Shown here: in pieces, positions 12,785-24,390 of the stretch | Position numbering within the stretch: position 1 is the stretch's first letter | Layout: each line of letters starts with the position of its first letter | Source: Stratiolaelaps scimitus | Lineage: Eukaryota > Arthropoda > Arachnida > Mesostigmata > Laelapidae | Reading direction: 5' to 3' | NCBI GenBank assembly: GCA_019614645.1 | Contig: JABWDB010000009.1 | Coordinates: 4,011,501 to 4,075,500, forward strand | DNA length: 64,000 bases | Notes under the pieces: generated by a model | Database searches by the model: none | Seen by the model: only the letters and a program-made list of their open reading frames with translations | Told to the model about the DNA's origin: nothing | Made by a program: the position numbers and the translations under genes

Positions 12785-14367
12785 GCGGCTGTTCTCGCTG
12801 ATGATGATGTAGTACCTGACGGACGTCTTCCATTTTTCCCGTTGTTGTTGTTGTTGTTGGTGGTGGTGGTGTCGCTGTTGTTGTTGTTATTGCCTCCTTA
12901 CCTGTACTAATTCACTATTCGCTTCTCCCCAGCTGAGCCCGGCTGGGATCCGCCGTCACAGCTGAGCCGCTGTCTCGCCTTATATATAATACAATATAAC
13001 GTATACTTTGACGACACGATGATGTCAGTCATGCCACTAATGTATCGTCCCTGCCCAATCCCAGCAACATCTATCCGAAATCCCCGATGTCCAATGCCGT
13101 CCAATGTGTGTGTGTCCCTATCGGCGACCCCTTCGACTTTCTCGACGAACACAACATGGCCAGACGAGCACGGCGGAAAGAGAGCTGGTTCCCATCGCAT
13201 TGTGTGGCTCTGTCCGATCGGCTAATACAACGGAGCGGGCCGACCGAGTGTCCATCTATCGACTGCCGAGGTCGTCATCTATCCGTCTCGTTTAGTAGAT
13301 ACACACACCGCAATGAGCGAGTTCGCCACAGTCGACGCAAATACACGCACGTGTGTGCGCCCGAAACAGCGGACCAGATACCTGAAAGGGGGGGGGGGGT
13401 TATTCCGTGAAGGTACAGAGCGTCATAATGGTCCCTTCTCCTGTTTGTTAGATGGTATTTATATATAGCTGGCTGGCTGGTTGTTGCCTTACGGACAGCA
13501 AATACGTAGTAAAGGTAGTAGCGGCCCGATGACCTGTTGTGAGAGAGAGTGAGTGTGTGTTTGTGTATAGCTTAATGCGACGGAAACAGCAACACGTACT
13601 ACTGTTCGGCCGAATGGATCTTCTGGATGTGGAGGGTGTCTTGTTCTCGGATGTCTCTTTCTCTGCACTCCCATGAAACTCCGACCCCGTGCGGATCCTA
13701 TCCCTTGTTCTTCAGGCCTGCGCGTAACGCCAGGAGAAACGACATGGCGATACGCCTACCCGACCAGGGCTGCTGGGCTAACGAACTATAACAAGCTATG
13801 ATGTTGTCAGAGGAGCTACTTGCATGCAGCACGGCTGCCGGCGAGTCGTAGCGGGAAAAAAAGGTAGCCGCTGTGCCCGAACTAAGACGCGTACTAGGGA
13901 GGCAAGCCTAGGTCTAGACGAAGGGCTCTCGCTCGTCAGACGCCAGCGAGCGACTCTCCAATGCCGGATTCGCCGGTTGTATAACAGTAGCTCATGGGAT
14001 CGGATAGATCTAGCCTGAAAGACAGTATACGCTGACTAAGACGCTGCTGACTTTGAACGTGGTATGCTTGCTGAGTGGCTCTGCTATCTTCGTATTGCTT
14101 ATCGTGGTCTGAGCCTGCAGAGTAAATAGCCAGCGAGCCAGCCAGGGAGCGAGCGAGCGAGCGCGTAAGCAGGCACGCAACACAGGCAGGCCACCCTTTA
14201 ATCCGCATCTGATCAGCCTCGATCATCGCATGCGGCAGCACGCCACCGCCCCTCCTCCATCGTAGCCTCATCCACATCGCCTTCCGGCACAAGCACTAGT
14301 CCAGCAGTACAACATATATATGTATATATATATATTGTACGGTTGGCATATATGTGGCGAAAATAAA

Positions 14368-14370
14368 GGG

Positions 14371-14400
<30 letters not shown>
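14368..14400 (+). repeat. GA microsatellite
   Basis: A purine tract grading from AAAGAAAG into pure GA. It creates a Leu-Ser frame on the - strand. Confidence 0.95.
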
Positions 14401-14401
<1 letters not shown>

Positions 14402-15921
14402 CACTAATAGCGGTGACGCTAGAACAATAACAGTCAAACAATACATTATATTACCTCCCCCCCCCGCCTCCTTCGGCCTCCCGAGTCCTGATGACTGCGA
14501 GAAGCCGCCGCTGCGACGAAACACATCGACGATGACACTAAAACAATATCATCCCCTGATTATAATAATAATAACAAGGGTAATAATAACAACAACAGCA
14601 GTAGTAATACTAATAGCATGCGCCTTGTTGCCAAAACGCCCATCAAAATCGAGAGGAGACGACATCTTCGTATCAGCAGCAGCGGACGCGAAGCTACTCG
14701 TTGAACGAGGAACACCCGGGCCGGGATTGGCGCTGGCGCCAGCGTTCCATTTGTGGCTAAGTGGCCACGTTTATCGGAATTCTCAGGGGATAGCATAAGC
14801 CCGCTCCGTATCTCATACCGGGTAACGTTGGCAGTAGTAAATACGATATAGTGTACACCGCTGATCTCTTCCGTCCCGTGTCTCCTGATGCGGCTGCTGT
14901 TGCGTGGTACCTGTCCACTGATCTGTTGCAGTTCATTGTTTCCCACCGCGGCCATTGAGTACCACCGAGAGCTTGGGCCGGCCCCATGCTGCTCGCTACA
15001 GATCCGTGGCCGCTGCCCGAGCGAGATCTGTTCGTGCCAGCTTTCGCCTGACCATCGAGTGTCGCCGTCCGATGATACCTGAGCGGCGTAGTGCTCCGCT
15101 GACTGTATCACATCGGATCGAGCAGACAAAGAGGGCGGTTCTCATCGGATGTCCACGAATCGAAGAGCGCTGAGAAGGACAAGCATCTGGCTTGATGACG
15201 CTTCGTAGAGACCATTGATTGTTGTTGTTGCTGTGTGTGTATGCGAGTGCAGCTCTTGGCAGAAATTCAATGCGGGGAAATTCAACCGAAGATTGCCCTC
15301 CCGCTCTTAACCGTTTGATCAGCTGAGATAGTATTGTATCAATCACTGCCTGATCTGTGCATATGCCAGCAGACGTCTATTTGGCCGACCGATTTATCGA
15401 CACAAATCGATGATCGGTGATATCATAGGGGTGACCATTGTCTTCGGTGAGGAAGCGAAATCAGGCACAATCATAAAATCAACATGAACACTCGTGTAAT
15501 CTCTTGGTAATTGGACGAATTGTTTAGGGGGCGGGGGGGGGCATGATTGCGATTGCATCTCGGCTCAGTGCAATCGGAATAGACAATTCACCATGTATCA
15601 CTTATAATATTAACGTTATGCGTCTTAATTACAAAGTGTATGTGAGAGTGTTGATTGCAAATCATAACGCACCTCTCGACCACCTCTGGACGACCGGTGG
15701 ATTGGCCATACCACATAATACGACTCTGTATTATGTTTAGCCTAATCGCGTTAGATTGCCTTATCTTATTGTGCCCTCACTTCATGAGCAACGTTTTTTT
15801 GACCTGTCCAGATCATGAATGTGGTCGTTTCTGCGGTGTTGCACGTCCTTAAATCGCTCGTCTGCCAGACTTCACCCGTCAGCCAGTCGACAACACCAAC
15901 GCGTTGTGTTCTACATATAAA

Positions 15922-15924
<3 letters not shown>

Positions 15925-15960
<36 letters not shown>
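15925..15960 (+). repeat. TA microsatellite
   Basis: Thirty-six bases of pure alternating TA. A second TA tract lies about 400 bases downstream at 16356-16381. Confidence 0.95.
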
Positions 15961-15964
<4 letters not shown>

Positions 15965-17211
15965 CGTTTTGTCGGGCCTGGGAATCATTTCGTCCACCGG
16001 GTGACTCAGACACTAGAGCTGACAAATGCTAGCGATTCGTGTTTGGGGCACCATTTAGCCGGCCTGCCATATTTGGCAGTGAGAACGGGGGATGAAGAGG
16101 CGCTGATTTCACCCTTATTCGGTTGGTTTGCTCACTGACGCCAACGACCACTGCGCGTATGTCCTCGGACACGGCGAGGCGGGGCGATGCTATCAGATTT
16201 TGTCTATACATATACGCACAGTAACGTATGAAGATCATCAACCTTAGACTGTTTCATGCGGATAATGTTTCTCGCGCAGATAAATATATAGAACATCTCA
16301 CAAACTAGTCCCTGAATACTTTCTATGCCTAATGAACTCGGCATAAATAGCCACGATATATATATATATATATATATATATTGGAAATTAAAGCGCGCGC
16401 ATTTATTCTTCTGTATCGTACCATACCTATAACCATATACATGTATACGTATAATATAATATAATCACTAAACGACATGACTAATTGCCACACGACACAG
16501 TTGCAATATCCGTTTATCAATAATAGAATAACAACTCCCTATTCTCATTGTATAGCTCTCATGTCTCTCTCTCTCTCTGTCCCTCACTCTCTTGCTTGAT
16601 ACACAATCAGTCCGTGATTTTCGCGGCGTCAAATCTACGAATCAGATCAACGATTAAATCCAACCACTGGCGTGCAGACGTCAGAATCAATCTAGCCTTT
16701 ATCCACATCCATCTAATATAAACATCGATCAACGTCGATGCCGGCCATTTATTCACGTGCTTGTCTTCTGTTGGACATACCTACGTCGAATAGATAGATT
16801 TCGATTGATTCAATATCTCCTTAATCGCTCCGATTTCTGCCGGATTTGCGGCCGCTGCGTTGTTACGCGTCGGGTTGTGCCGCTGTCGATTTTGCCACGG
16901 CTGCTCCCGATCGCTGATACCCGGAATATCACTCATGACAAATACGTCACTACCGCGTATAGTTTCTCTCTCTCGCTCTCGCTGTCTCTCTTTGGGCGAA
17001 TAGACCCGCTGCACCAGAAGCTCCCGAAGCTGCCAGAGCCGCCTTGTTCCGTGCGTTCTGCGTCATCTTGGTACCAATGGTGATCAGCCAGATTGACCGG
17101 GACCTTGTTAGCAGACTGCGCGAGCGCTGCCGCGCGGAGCAGTTAACGACAATTTTGCACGACACATAGCTACGCTCGTATATACACGGTCGCACAAACC
17201 GACAAACATAC

Positions 17212-17244
<33 letters not shown>

Positions 17245-17932
17245 GAGAGAGGACGCGACGAGGAGCAAGGTTCGTCATTTACGAATTGCTCCACTGCCGT
17301 TGACAACAGCGCGAACAGCATCACATGGGCAGAGGGCAGCAGCAATGATAGCAATACTGCAGAGGATCAACATCGGAAGAAACAGCAGCCGTTGCAACAA
17401 CAACCACAACAACAACGACAGCAATAAGCTCAGCAGCGAAATAACAGCAACAACAGAAATTACAATGGCGAAACATTTCATCAAATGGCGGAACGCCATC
17501 AAACCTGCTGCAGCTGCTGCTGCCGCGGCTACTGTTTCTGACGTCGCGTACAGCAAATCAACAACGGCGAACCAACAACAAAATGCATCAGGCAGCGACA
17601 GAGAGAGAGAGAGCGAGAAATCGACAGGCCGAACAGATATGACTTTCATTTCCGCTGCAATAATGTCATAACCATAATAATAATAATAGTAGATAGTAAT
17701 AATAACAGTAATATGCCGAGCAGAATAACTTCTGGCGTGGCTTGACAACAGCACCACCGCAACAACAACAAGAATAACAACAGTAACAACAGCAAAAACG
17801 GAGGACACGATTTTGTGCTAACTTCGTCTTCGGCAACTTCTCGAGTCTCATTACCCGTCATCGTTTTGCCTTTGGGTTAGCTCGTCGTTGATACCGTCGT
17901 AACGACCACGATTTATCACACACGCTGCGTGC

Positions 17933-17975
<43 letters not shown>
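17933..17975 (+). repeat. TA microsatellite
   Basis: About 43 bases of TA with one AA interruption, set in A/T-rich sequence between CAA/CAG triplet stretches and a GC-richer block. Confidence 0.95.
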
Positions 17976-17981
<6 letters not shown>

Positions 17982-18609
17982 CTTAATAATGCATATACAC
18001 AAATGCATATCTATGTACGTGTGCCTGTCGATGTCTGTGTAATCATCAGATAATAGTACTAATAATAATCATCGAATTAAATAGCACCGAGTGCTTGCTC
18101 GAGTCTGTGACGGGTATACTGTAAATGATGCCTATTTGGCGTGGGCATTATCTCTCGGATTTTAGCAGCAGTATTAAATAATGTACTAGCGGCAGTCATC
18201 GTACATCTAGTTGTTGTTGTAGTAGTAATTTGTTGTAGATTGATTCTTATTGTGGTCACCACCCCGCGAGCGGACGACGAGTGTGCGCAATTACTAAGCG
18301 ACGGTTACAAACGTGAGTGAAAACGAGAATCGTTTATTCTCGTCGAGCAAACAAGGAAAAGACAGGACGTTTTGGTTGGTCTATGGACGCGGGCGGGCGG
18401 GCGGACGGACGGGGGGGGAAGGGTCGACGCTTGAGATACGGAAAATCGGCTGTGGTTGGTTAATTGAAAATCGTTTCAGATGCGCAGTGATTTGGTCACT
18501 GCGAGGCATTTCACCTGGATGACGGCTTCACTGGTGTGCACTGCAGCTTTGGAAATGACGAAATGATCTGCACGAATGGAGGAAAAATCTGTTCGCATTT
18601 ATTTACAAA

Positions 18610-18744
18610 ATATATATGTATACATATATATATATATATAATATATACATGAATATATATATATACATATATACATGAATATATATATATACATATATAC
18701 ATGATATATATATATACATATATACATGAATATATATATATATA
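18610..18744 (+). repeat. 26-base A/T-rich minisatellite
   Basis: A higher-order repeat built on TA sequence. The marker ACATGA starts at 18647, 18673, 18699 and 18724, so the unit is 26 bases with the last spacing 25. The units lie in a TA background from 18610. Tyr-Ile frames across it on the - strand are artefacts. Confidence 0.9.
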
Positions 18745-19845
18745 ATGCTTGTTCCACGACCAGTTTAGGTCTGTACCCATCGAAGTCGTGAACAGAGTAC
18801 AAGTTCACCATGCTCGCTATAGCTTTGGTGCGGGACAAAGTTTCAGACGAAGTTAATGATATGGCGCGATATTAATATCTACCGTACGAATGGATTCGCG
18901 CATACGAATTGCTTCAGAAATATGTAACCGAATGTGACCGTTACCACAAGCTGCCTATTTTCAATTACGTGCAAAGCATGAGCTGTGGGTCTGTGCATGC
19001 ATGCGTGCCTGCGATATTTCTCGTGTCGACCCGGCGCGAATTGATTTACGGAGCTTCGGAGAGGCTGAATCCCTTAATTGGTATTTGTCATTTAAGAGAA
19101 TGCCAATACCTTCAAAATGGCTGTCATCATCTCATTACAGGTGATCATTTATAATAAAGATAAATCGAATCATTTCAACCGTTTCGAACGGGCGGACGGT
19201 TCACCGAACGAAGCTAAAATACAAACGCAAATTGCTAATTTCTGACGAACACTATTTTTTCCGGTTTCGTTGTGATTGCCCTTCCCCTCCCCCCGAGTGC
19301 CTCTCGATGGGAAAGCCGCACCGAGAGCTGGACAGTGACGTAAATGACCCAATTTGTCAAAACAAAAAAAAAAATCACAGAGCACAAGTTGGCAACCAAA
19401 GGCGGTTTGGTTCGTATTCGCCAATCGGAATATGAACAATAAGTACTTAATGTTGATATTTGTATGTCTACGAATGTTCTATGAGCTTGTTGGACACGAT
19501 GTTCTGCGCTACGGTGATGACGTTTAATTAGTCTGTGAGTCAATGAGATCAGATGCGGATGAGAAGAATTTTTTAGGGCGTTAGCCAATTATTTTTGCAA
19601 AAAGGCGAAAACAGCAGTGAATTTTCATCGTGTCATACGCGCCGCACTAAGGCAATGCTTGACGTTGGAAATTTCCAACTCTGCCTTAGCCATTCGGCGA
19701 AGGTTTACTCTTTCGTTTGTCATCGAATTGCCTTTCGTTCAGCAAACACTCGGTGGGCGTTAACGTTTAAATGACGCCACCTATCACAGCGTCTCGAACG
19801 AAGGCCGATCGGACTACTTTTTCAAACGAACGGCCGTCGTCCCGG

Positions 19846-19892
19846 CAATGTCTCTACATTGTACATATGGGGATACAATGTCTCTACATTGT

Positions 19893-19926
<34 letters not shown>
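19846..19926 (+). repeat. 30-base tandem repeat followed by TA tract
   Basis: The 20-base word CAATGTCTCTACATTGTACA occurs at 19846-19865 and 19876-19895, a 30-base period. Each copy carries ACAATG and CATTGT as an internal inverted repeat. A TA tract follows at once to 19926. Confidence 0.85.
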
Positions 19927-20286
19927 ATTTGTGTGCGTAGACAGAAAACACGAGACCAGAATAGGGTGACAAACACATGTGGTGCCTCGTGTGTATCAAC
20001 GTGCGTTCTCGTGCCGGCGGCCCCTCGAGTCGTGGGTCGGGGGCCGCTACCGAGGCAAAATCTAGCATCGTTCAAGTACACCACCACAGGTTGCTCCATC
20101 GTCTGTATATATTTGACGATGCGTCTCGTGTTGTGTACGGCGTCGTGGGGCGCCGCTTGAAGGCGGTGGCCAGGCGAACAGGCCGACAGCCGGCCAAACG
20201 TGAGTCTATCGACAGCGTCTGCGGGCTCGACATCTTCGCGCGTGAAGCGGCGAACGCTCGACGCAGCCGAACGCCGCGAGACTCAC

Positions 20287-20345
20287 CGAACGCCGTAGGT
20301 GTTTCCTTTCGCGGACGACAATTTGCACCCGCAGCGTTTGGCCAT
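20287..20345 (-). CDS. candidate first coding exon in a CpG-dense block
   Basis: On the - strand an ATG with A at -3 and G at +4 opens a frame starting MAKRCGCKLSSAKGNTYGV. After 59 bases it meets a strong donor, TTCG followed by GTGAGTCT, leaving phase 2. A second very strong - strand donor (GGGAAG then GTAAGT, exon end at 20703) lies about 360 bases upstream, as expected if a 5' untranslated exon precedes this one. The block is CpG-dense and full of CGG triplets, and all three - strand frames stay open across the exon, so frame choice is weak. No domain is recognised and no downstream exon was identified. A CpG-island promoter with a first exon reading toward lower coordinates is the idea; chance is quite possible. 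Confidence 0.2.
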
Positions 20346-22479
20346 GCTCGGTATGAGCGGGTGGCTCCGGTAGAGGAGGCGGCGGCGGCGGCGGCGGTGG
20401 TGGTGGTGCCGCCGCGTCGCGGATTCAACGGGTGCTCGCCGCGCGCCTCGACCACCGCAGCATGAACAGCTATGTGTTGCTGCTGTTGCTGGCGTTGTTG
20501 TCCGCTATTCGGCAAGCTGTGACTTCTGTTAGGAACTAACACCCATTGAGCGAGCGACGTCTCGCCGTGGCAGCTCGCGTCGGCGACTCGAATCGGTTGA
20601 GAACGAAGCGGCCAGTCAACAAACACCGCCAGTCAGAATCAAAGTGAGAACACGAGAGCGCACGGTCGGGTCGTGATCGACACGTTTTTAGCTTTTACTT
20701 ACCTTCCCTGCCTTCGCTATGCTCCACTCGCATTTGCCGCATTAATCGCCATGAACGAGCGTCACAGAAGTCATCGGCAGTGTTTGGTGCCGGGTGACGA
20801 CGAAGTCGTGTCCTTTAAATCCCCGAGGGGTACAGACCTACCGAGCGGCCTGCCGGCCGATAAAGCAGGCTGCCGGCCAACGGCTGAATGTGTCGACGAA
20901 GTGTCTTGGCGTCAGTATTCGGAAGCGCGATGTAGCTCACACACACACAGACGCACTCGTTATATGTTTGTGTCGAACTAAGAAATATAGTCGTCAACTT
21001 CAGCTGCAACTTCCTGGTGACGAAAAATGTCAAACACGTTTAACAGCGATTTTACTTTTAGTTCAAGTAACGGCTGCTTCGCTCGCGTTCAACATCATCC
21101 AACTATCGCGCCAGTATATATATATAATATATATATTGAGCTATTTTCTATTTAGTTTGGCTAGAGTAATTTCAAAGTTGAAATGAGCGCGACAAGCTGA
21201 CCTAAGCAAGAACCATCTATCTCGAGCTGAAAGCTGGCTGATTGTTTTCAATACCACTCAATTATTCGGGTATTCAACCGAAGATAAGCCCGAACAGAAC
21301 CCGGCTGGCCCATACACTGTTATCGGTAAAACCGGTCTTTCCCGCTCTCTCTCTCTCTCTATGGTATCTAATGTGCATAGGAAAGTACGGACCCACGAAC
21401 AGGAGGACTACAGTGAACAGCCAAATACAGCAAATAGACACCGGGCAAAGACACCGGCCGAGTTCGACCGATAAGAGATCTGTCTGTCTCCGACGTTCAA
21501 GTTCGCTCCCGCTCGCACCGTGGCAGCCGGCCCCGTTGATTTCAAAGCGATGAAATTCTGTAGCTTATGCAAATCCACTCGACAGGGCCTCCTCTATTTT
21601 CCTTTAATCCTCTTTAACTGCTGATGACCTCGCCGTCGCCGCGACGAACGTATCTTTCCTCCGCCGTTCGCGTTCCCAAGCTCTCTCTCTCTCTCTCGCT
21701 CGCTCGCCCTCTATATATTTATTTCTTTTCCTGTGTAGCTCTATCGCTATCTGTTCCCCTCTCTCTCTCTCTTTCTTCGTCTCTGCCATCGCTGTCACCA
21801 CCGTTCTATCCCATCGTGTTCGTTTCGTCGTCGGGGAAAACGAGGGATACAGCAAAGTTACCACAAAGCGATCGCTGTCCGCCGTTATCGCAGCAGCGAA
21901 GATGTGTCCCCAAGAAATCCACAGAAGATAGCTCTTAGGTAGGCATTATAACACCAGGCGGAACAGCGGCAGCCATCCCCGTTGCTCGCCTTGAGCAAAG
22001 ATCGTCGGTGGTGGTGGTGTCGTCGTCGTCGTCGTCGTTGTGCGGTGCCTTGTGCTGCACGGTCGGCGCCGAGACACTTAGCAACGGACAGCACAAACCG
22101 ACCCGGCGAAGAAAACAAATGACATAGAACAAAGCGCGAGAGAGAAAAGGTGGTGGGGGGGGAGGGGGCAGGATCGCGACTCTGTCAGCCGAACGCGAAA
22201 CTCAACTTGGCGCAGCGACAGATCCATGGCGTTGGTAGAAACTCCCGATTGCCGCCTCCATCAGACGCACGATGGCAGGGAAACAACAACGCGAGCCGTA
22301 TAGTAGGGGCGCTACTCCAATAGAATGTTACGTGCGGGCGAACTAACTGTAGAAGATGACTTGTACGAGCAGCAGCTCAAGCAGTGCTGGTATTTCCTCG
22401 TAGTCAGCAACATCGACCCACCTAGCAAACGCTGACAACTCCTGTAACTGCCGCTCGTTGTACGCTATGATCTGAGCTC

Positions 22480-22527
22480 TACACACACATAGAAACATAT
22501 ATATATATATGTTTCTGTGTGTGTGTA
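22480..22527. repeat. 48-base near-perfect inverted repeat
   Basis: The arm TACACACACATAGAAACATA at 22480-22499 runs through alternating AT into a right arm ending at 22527 that is its reverse complement apart from one T/C difference, which would be a G-U wobble in RNA. The stem could exceed 20 bp with almost no loop. The arms join CA, unique AGAAAC and TA sequence, so simple slippage alone does not explain the symmetry. Confidence 0.8.
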
Positions 22528-23069
22528 TGTGTGTCCCGAGCGACACCTATCGCTGCGACAGAGACAGTATAGTGAGCACGGGAGACCTCCAACTGGGACT
22601 CACTCCACTCAGTCCCGTTTAGTGGCGCATGACGTTCGCTTCTCGGCGTCATCTTTCCTGCGCACGCTCAGCAAAGTTCTCACGGTGCCATCCAGTTAGC
22701 TGTGATGTACACACGAACAAATAGCTAGATCTTCCCAGATACCTATAAGGTTAACGTCGGTCGGCCGGCCGGCCTCTGCAGCCATAAAGCCAATATTCTA
22801 AATATCAACGAGACGTCACCGCAGTTTGGCATTAGGCTGTTTTAGCCTTTTAGACGTTTAGCGCTGCCGGATGCCGCCAGCGCGGATTCCAACTCGCGAA
22901 AATCAGCTCAGTTCCCTGCTCAGACAGTCTCTCTGACTCGGCCAGCTGACCTCTGCCCCGGCCAGAGCGTTTTGCAGGGCTATTATAGTATACTCACGAG
23001 GCGTGACGGTCGAATCCGCTAGGCGGGTCCACGTCCACTTTATTCGTCCACACGAGGAAAACTAGGAAG

Positions 23070-23177
23070 ATGACCGCGTCTGATGACACGGGGGGGGCGG
23101 GGGGAGAGGATGATGGTGTTCAGATCCAGAACGAATCCTCCTGCTCCTTGAGAGACTCCGTCCTATTTGCTCGGTCA
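23070..23177 (+). CDS. candidate N-terminal coding exon (Asp/Gly-rich), weak
   Basis: An ATG in good context (AAG before, ACC after) opens a frame beginning MTASDDTGGAGGEDDGVQIQ, and after 36 codons comes GCTCG followed by GTCAGT, a moderate donor. Without splicing the frame runs on to 23321, ending in Gln repeats. An acidic Gly-rich opening is seen in many regulatory proteins but is not diagnostic. A poly-G run is part of the codons. No acceptor partner or domain is recognised. Confidence 0.18.
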
Positions 23178-23289
23178 GTCGCTCCGCTCTCGTCGGCCGC
23201 TGCCGGCTCGTTGGCTCACAACGAGCTCAATGCTCGCAACGATGACTCGTCGCGAGCACGAACAACAAGGGACCGACGCCCGACACTCG

Positions 23290-23309
23290 AGCAGCAGCAG
23301 CAGCAGCAC
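23290..23309 (+). repeat. CAG triplet repeat
   Basis: Six to seven CAG units in a CpG-rich setting. Similar CAG blocks occur at 36280-36333 and near 2590. Confidence 0.9.
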
Positions 23310-24334
23310 CGTCTATGCTGAAAGGAGACAGGGTAATGCACACAGAGCGAGCAACTCAGACGACAGACACATTAGTACCAGACACGTCGGCGAATATCGG
23401 CAGCCGTAGCAGCAGCAACAGCCGCAGCAGTACAGCGGTTAATTCAGCTAAATAGTGTTTGTATTCGGCTAATGACGTCCCCAGGCCTTCGCCCGTTTTC
23501 GCTCACTCGGATCTATGCTCGGATAGATATTATTATAGACACATGGACAGATGGATGGATGAGAACGCAACGAACGCTGGCGCACAACGAAAAATTATAC
23601 CTGTTTGCTCTTTGTTGCTAAGCGGCTCCGGTCGCTCTCCCACCGAACCCCTGCCCCGGTGGAACACCGCACGACAGCGGCGGCGGCCGACGACGGCGAC
23701 ATATTGCATTACGCTGCCAGCTGTGAGCGTCAGAACAAGAGCGTACGGCATTCAGACGCTGGCTGAACAACAGCACTAACGAACAGCTACAGAGCCGTGC
23801 GGACAGAGAACCGACGTACGTGCTTATACCCTTTATCCGCTGCGGCAGCAGCAGCCGACCCCGTCGGACACTCAACAGGCACTCGACGCTATTCTCGATC
23901 GATTGGCAGACACAACAACAGAAAAGTGGCCATCAGCTCATCATCGTCATCAGCACGAGATCTGCCTGCCTTTGTGTGTTTGGCAAATTCGGCGTTGCAT
24001 CTCTCGCGATGTTAATGTCTTCTTTTTTTCTGCCGTTTGCCTGCCCATCGTTGTCGGTTGTTGATGTTGTTGTTGTTGCCAGTTGCCAATGCATTCGCCA
24101 CCGCTGAGATTGGCTTCATTGAGTAGCGTTGCCGTCGCGAAGATTACGGAGAGAGAACGACCAGAGATAAACGTGAGAGGGCGCGAGATGCATAAGTGAC
24201 TAGTGAGCGGCGCGGTATAATAATCATTTATAGGATAATCGTTCCCCTGTTACCTCCACTCGTTGTCCGGCTTTTCCTAAATACGTCGGCTATCTGAAGC
24301 GCCATACCAGCACGTTATATGCAGAGTAGTGTGT

Positions 24335-24335
<1 letters not shown>

Positions 24336-24381
<46 letters not shown>

Positions 24382-24390
24382 TTGTTTGTG
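24336..24390 (+). repeat. compound TA-TG microsatellite
   Basis: About 28 bases of TA run directly into TG repeats, the same TA-to-TG order as at 4442-4490. Confidence 0.95.

Larger units (their letters stand above)
9178..20286. other. repeat-rich non-coding stretch, no gene supported
   Basis: Open frames here are repeat-derived or lack recognisable content. Visible items are CT tracts (10217-10260, 12481-12508), a 61-base-spaced direct repeat near 10704, a 23-base tandem duplication near 12739, a poly-G run at about 13388-13399, TA tracts (15925-15960, 16356-16381, 17933-17975), CAA/CAG triplets near 17340-17460, a 26-base minisatellite near 18647, and a 30-base tandem near 19846. Confidence 0.6.

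Noticed and set aside
17275..17808. 177-codon - strand Leu/Val-rich frame resembling a membrane protein
   Set aside because: The hydrophobic runs come from CAA/CAG/AAT triplets read on the opposite strand.
18879..19154. Frame reading WIRAYELLQKYVTECDRY, loosely like N-termini of leucine-rich-repeat regulators
   Set aside because: There is no acceptor in the open part before it, no leucine-rich repeats follow, and the likeness is too short.
20072..20626. 184-codon - strand frame with Gln, Thr and Ala runs
   Set aside because: Low-complexity and CpG-driven. A short exon inside it in another frame was kept as a weak candidate instead.
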